The notes beneath the pieces are model-generated. The model saw only the letters and a list, made by a program, of their open reading frames with translations. It was not told the DNA's origin and searched no databases. The translations under genes and the position numbers were made by a program. A stretch of DNA of 6,261 bases from Megamonas sp. UBA1799 (GTDB lineage Bacteria > Bacillota > Negativicutes > Selenomonadales > Selenomonadaceae): the NCBI GenBank assembly GCA_002319815.1, contig DCFR01000083.1:1-6261 (forward strand). The letters run 5' to 3'. Below, piece after piece: positions 4,927-6,261 of the stretch. The first letter of the stretch is position 1, and the number at the start of each line of letters is the position of its first letter.

Positions 4927-4968
4927 TTATCCACACACAATCCACAGGATAATCACACATTATCCACA
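4927..4968 (+). repeat. Phased ATCCACA repeats including two perfect DnaA-box sequences
   Basis: ATCCACA begins at 4929, 4940 and 4962, and a degenerate AATCACA at 4951, giving four units at an 11-base period. The outer copies extend to TTATCCACA (4927-4935 and 4960-4968), the consensus DnaA box, 33 bases apart on the same DNA face. The array ends about 16 bases before the integrase ATG. It could be arm-type sites for the integrase or Xis, a DnaA-responsive control site, or iterons of an origin. The repeats are seen directly; their role is inference. Confidence 0.7.
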
Positions 4969-4984
4969 GAAAGGAGACTCCAAA

Positions 4985-6127
4985 ATGACAACCAAAAAGA
5001 AGGACAGCAAAACCAACCATCGTGCCAATGGTGAAGGCTCCATCTACCATGACGCCAGCCGCGACCGCTGGGTCGTCAAAGTATCCGTCGGCATTGACAA
5101 GAACGGCCGCCGCATCCGGCGCACCGCCACCTGCATCAGCAAAGAAAACGCCGTCGAAGCAAAAAAGGCGCTGCTAGCCAAATACAACGGCATCGAACAA
5201 CTCGACGCCGAAAAAATGACCATCAGCACCTACCTCGACCACTACCTCGAACTCTACAAAAAAGGCAACGTCAAAGAAAACACCTATGAAGGCTACTGCC
5301 TTTCCGCCAATCCCATCAAAGACACCATCGGCCATATCAAGCTTGCCAAGCTCAACGTTGTCCAGGTCAAAGCCATGATGGAAAAATTCAAAGACGCCCC
5401 CGGCACCGCCAGCCACAGCCTTACCGTCCTCCGGATGGCCATGCGGCAGGCCGTCGAAGATGGCCTCATCCTCAAAGATCCCACCAAAAAGATCAAAAAA
5501 CCAAAAACCGGCAAAAACCTTACCGTCATCACTGCCGAAGAATTTCAAAAACTCGTCGACGTCGCTGACGGCATCAATCGCATGGCCATCCTCATCGCCT
5601 ACGCCAGCGGCATGCGCCCTGAAGAAGTCTTTGGTCTCCAATGGAAACACGTCGACTTCCAGCAAAACACCCTTCGCGTTGAACAAACCATCGTCAAAGG
5701 AGCCAATAACAAGCCTCTCCTTGGCGCTCCAAAGAACGACAACTCCTACCGGACCCTTAAAGTCCCCGCCAAACTTATCCGCGACCTCAAAAAATGGCAA
5801 AAAGAACAAGCCGCCATTATCCTTCGCACCAAAGACTATGAAAACAACCACTTCATCATCGCCTACGACAACGGCCAACCCGTCATCCCCGGCAACTTCT
5901 CCAAACGCATGCGCACTCTCTGCAAAAACTCCGGCATAAAAATTACCATGAAAGGCCTGCGCCACACCCACGCCACCCAGCTCTTCGTGGCCAACTGGCA
6001 CCCTAAAGACGTTCAGGAACGTCTCGGACACGCCAACGTCGCCATCACGCTGGATATCTATACAGCCTATATACCGGCCAGAGCACAAAGCATTGCCGAA
6101 TTTGTCGACACTATCTATCCGAACTGA
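4985..6127 (+). CDS. int: Tyrosine-recombinase integrase (phage/integrative element type)
   Basis: Catalyses site-specific insertion and excision of the element. The 380 residues show the full architecture: an AP2-like arm-binding domain (about 15-66, GEGSIYHDASRDRWVVKVSV... KNGRRIRR), a SAM-like core-binding domain (about 75-170) and the catalytic domain (about 180-372). Catalytic residues visible: Arg211 (GMRPEEV), Lys250 (APKNDNSYRTL), Arg326 (KGLRHTHAT), His349 (ERLGHANV) and nucleophile Tyr359 (LDIYTAY). The first His of the common HxLRH motif is Lys323 here, a substitution worth noting though other residues are tolerated there. ATG at 4985 is preferred: AAAGGAG lies 8 bases upstream, whereas an in-frame ATG at 4847 would add 46 atypical residues across the repeat array without a ribosome site. 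The gene is followed by a strong terminator and then a tRNA 3' end, its likely attachment site. Confidence 0.97.
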   Translation: MTTKKKDSKTNHRANGEGSIYHDASRDRWVVKVSVGIDKNGRRIRRTATCISKENAVEAKKALLAKYNGIEQLDAEKMTISTYLDHYLELYKKGNVKENTYEGYCLSANPIKDTIGHIKLAKLNVVQVKAMMEKFKDAPGTASHSLTVLRMAMRQAVEDGLILKDPTKKIKKPKTGKNLTVITAEEFQKLVDVADGINRMAILIAYASGMRPEEVFGLQWKHVDFQQNTLRVEQTIVKGANNKPLLGAPKNDNSYRTLKVPAKLIRDLKKWQKEQAAIILRTKDYENNHFIIAYDNGQPVIPGNFSKRMRTLCKNSGIKITMKGLRHTHATQLFVANWHPKDVQERLGHANVAITLDIYTAYIPARAQSIAEFVDTIYPN

Positions 6128-6145
6128 AACATAATGTCACATAAC

Positions 6146-6190
6146 AAAACGCTCCCGGTGGTCACTTGGTGGTCACCGGGAGCGTTTTTT
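6146..6190 (+). terminator. Intrinsic terminator of the integrase gene
   Basis: Left arm 6146-6160 (ending CGCTCCCGGTG) pairs perfectly with right arm 6174-6188 (starting CACCGGGAGCG); five further pairs, two of them G-U type, can close the stem down to a 3-base loop, and TTTTTT follows at 6185-6190. It starts 18 bases after the integrase stop. The stem interior includes GGTGGTCAC twice (6157-6165 and 6168-6176). Confidence 0.92.
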
Positions 6191-6196
6191 CGCATC

Positions 6197-6229
6197 AAAA
6201 AAGGCCCCGCAGTCAATGACTGCGGGGCC
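6197..6229 (-). terminator. Strong intrinsic terminator for the tRNA gene (usable in both directions)
   Basis: A perfect 12-bp GC-rich stem (GGCCCCGCAGTC at 6203-6214 with its complement at 6218-6229) closes a 3-base loop. On the minus strand it is followed directly by six T residues (6202-6197), so it ends tRNA transcription 11 bases after the tRNA 3' end. On the plus strand ATATTTTT follows, giving a weaker second direction. Confidence 0.9.
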
Positions 6230-6239
6230 ATATTTTTCA

Positions 6240-6261
6240 TGGCGGAGAGGGTGGGATTCGA
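6240..6261 (-). tRNA. tRNA-Ser, 3' end only, cut by window edge
   Basis: Minus-strand reading gives the second half of a T arm (TCGAAT then CCCAC), a 7-base acceptor strand CCTCTCC, discriminator G and an encoded CCA ending at 6240. The predicted 5' acceptor is GGAGAGG, which with G73 is typical of tRNA-Ser in Bacillota. The anticodon lies outside the window, so the Ser call is a pattern judgement. As the gene lies next to an integrase and points toward it, its 3' end is the likely attachment site. Confidence 0.78.
6240..6261. other. Putative attachment site (att) at the tRNA 3' end
   Basis: Integrases of this class commonly recombine within the 3' part of a tRNA gene, leaving the tRNA whole at one junction and a short copy of its end at the other. 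Here the tRNA end lies 112 bases past the integrase stop, in the expected orientation. No second copy of this segment occurs in the window, so the core limits cannot be set and the core may reach further into the tRNA. Confidence 0.6.

Larger units (their letters stand above)
1..6239. mobile_element. Right-end part of an integrative element with R-M-V cargo
   Basis: Integrase, Cro/CI-type repressor, Xis-like protein, divergent switch, early-type operon and tRNA junction together indicate an integrated temperate or satellite-like element. The R-M-V cassette is behind its own promoter and beyond the operon terminator. The left boundary is not in view, and it cannot be excluded that the element ends between the modules and the R-M cassette belongs to the host. 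No capsid, packaging or transfer gene is present in this part. Confidence 0.65.

Noticed and set aside
4927..4968. CRISPR-like reading of the regular repeats upstream of the integrase
   Set aside because: Units are only 7-9 bases with 2-4 base gaps; there are no full-length repeats, spacers or cas genes.
4847..4984. In-frame upstream ATG that would add 46 residues to the integrase
   Set aside because: No ribosome site at 4847, the extension has no family similarity and crosses the direct-repeat arrays, while ATG 4985 has AAAGGAG at good spacing.
5174..6088. Long open frame (304 codons) on the minus strand opposite the integrase
   Set aside because: The integrase frame on the other strand has all catalytic motifs and a ribosome site; the opposite frame gives a Val/Phe/Gly-rich, repetitive translation typical of a codon-bias shadow.

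Overview
The window looks like one end of an integrated mobile element in a mid-GC bacterium, most likely a member of the Bacillota. Negativicutes is a guess from gene style and the tRNA-Ser end, not a demonstrated placement. The right edge (6240-6261) is the 3' end of a tRNA gene on the minus strand, best read as tRNA-Ser. Immediately inside it lies a tyrosine-recombinase integrase (4985-6127, plus), the classic layout of an element inserted at a tRNA 3' end. The other end of the element is outside the window, beyond position 1.

Reading leftward from the tRNA, two back-to-back terminators separate the tRNA from the integrase. Upstream of the integrase is a 159-base gap holding two helically phased direct-repeat arrays, one containing two perfect DnaA-box sequences. 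Then comes a Cro/CI-type repressor (4502-4825, plus), and a 337-base AT-rich divergent control region with strong promoter elements on both strands and candidate operators. From there a five-gene operon runs leftward on the minus strand: an AlpA/Xis-like small HTH protein, a short replisome-organiser-like winged-helix protein, a 72-residue orphan, a second protein with a visibly related winged helix, and an N-acetylmuramoyl-L-alanine amidase. Its genes are tightly spaced or overlapping, and it ends at an intrinsic terminator (2157-2192).

Beyond that terminator lies a separately promoted, AT-richer restriction-modification-repair cassette, also on the minus strand: a cytosine-C5 methyltransferase, an overlapping GIY-YIG endonuclease of the Eco29kI type (predicted CCGCGG specificity), and the first 64 codons of a Vsr mismatch endonuclease. 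The methyltransferase protects DNA, the endonuclease cuts unmodified DNA, and Vsr would correct T:G mismatches from deaminated 5-methylcytosine.

The integrase/repressor/Xis module would control residence and excision, the early-type operon may act when the repressor is relieved, and the R-M-V cassette is probably defensive or stabilising cargo. No capsid, terminase, portal, holin or conjugation gene is visible here. The window alone therefore cannot tell a prophage end from a phage satellite or other small integrative element.
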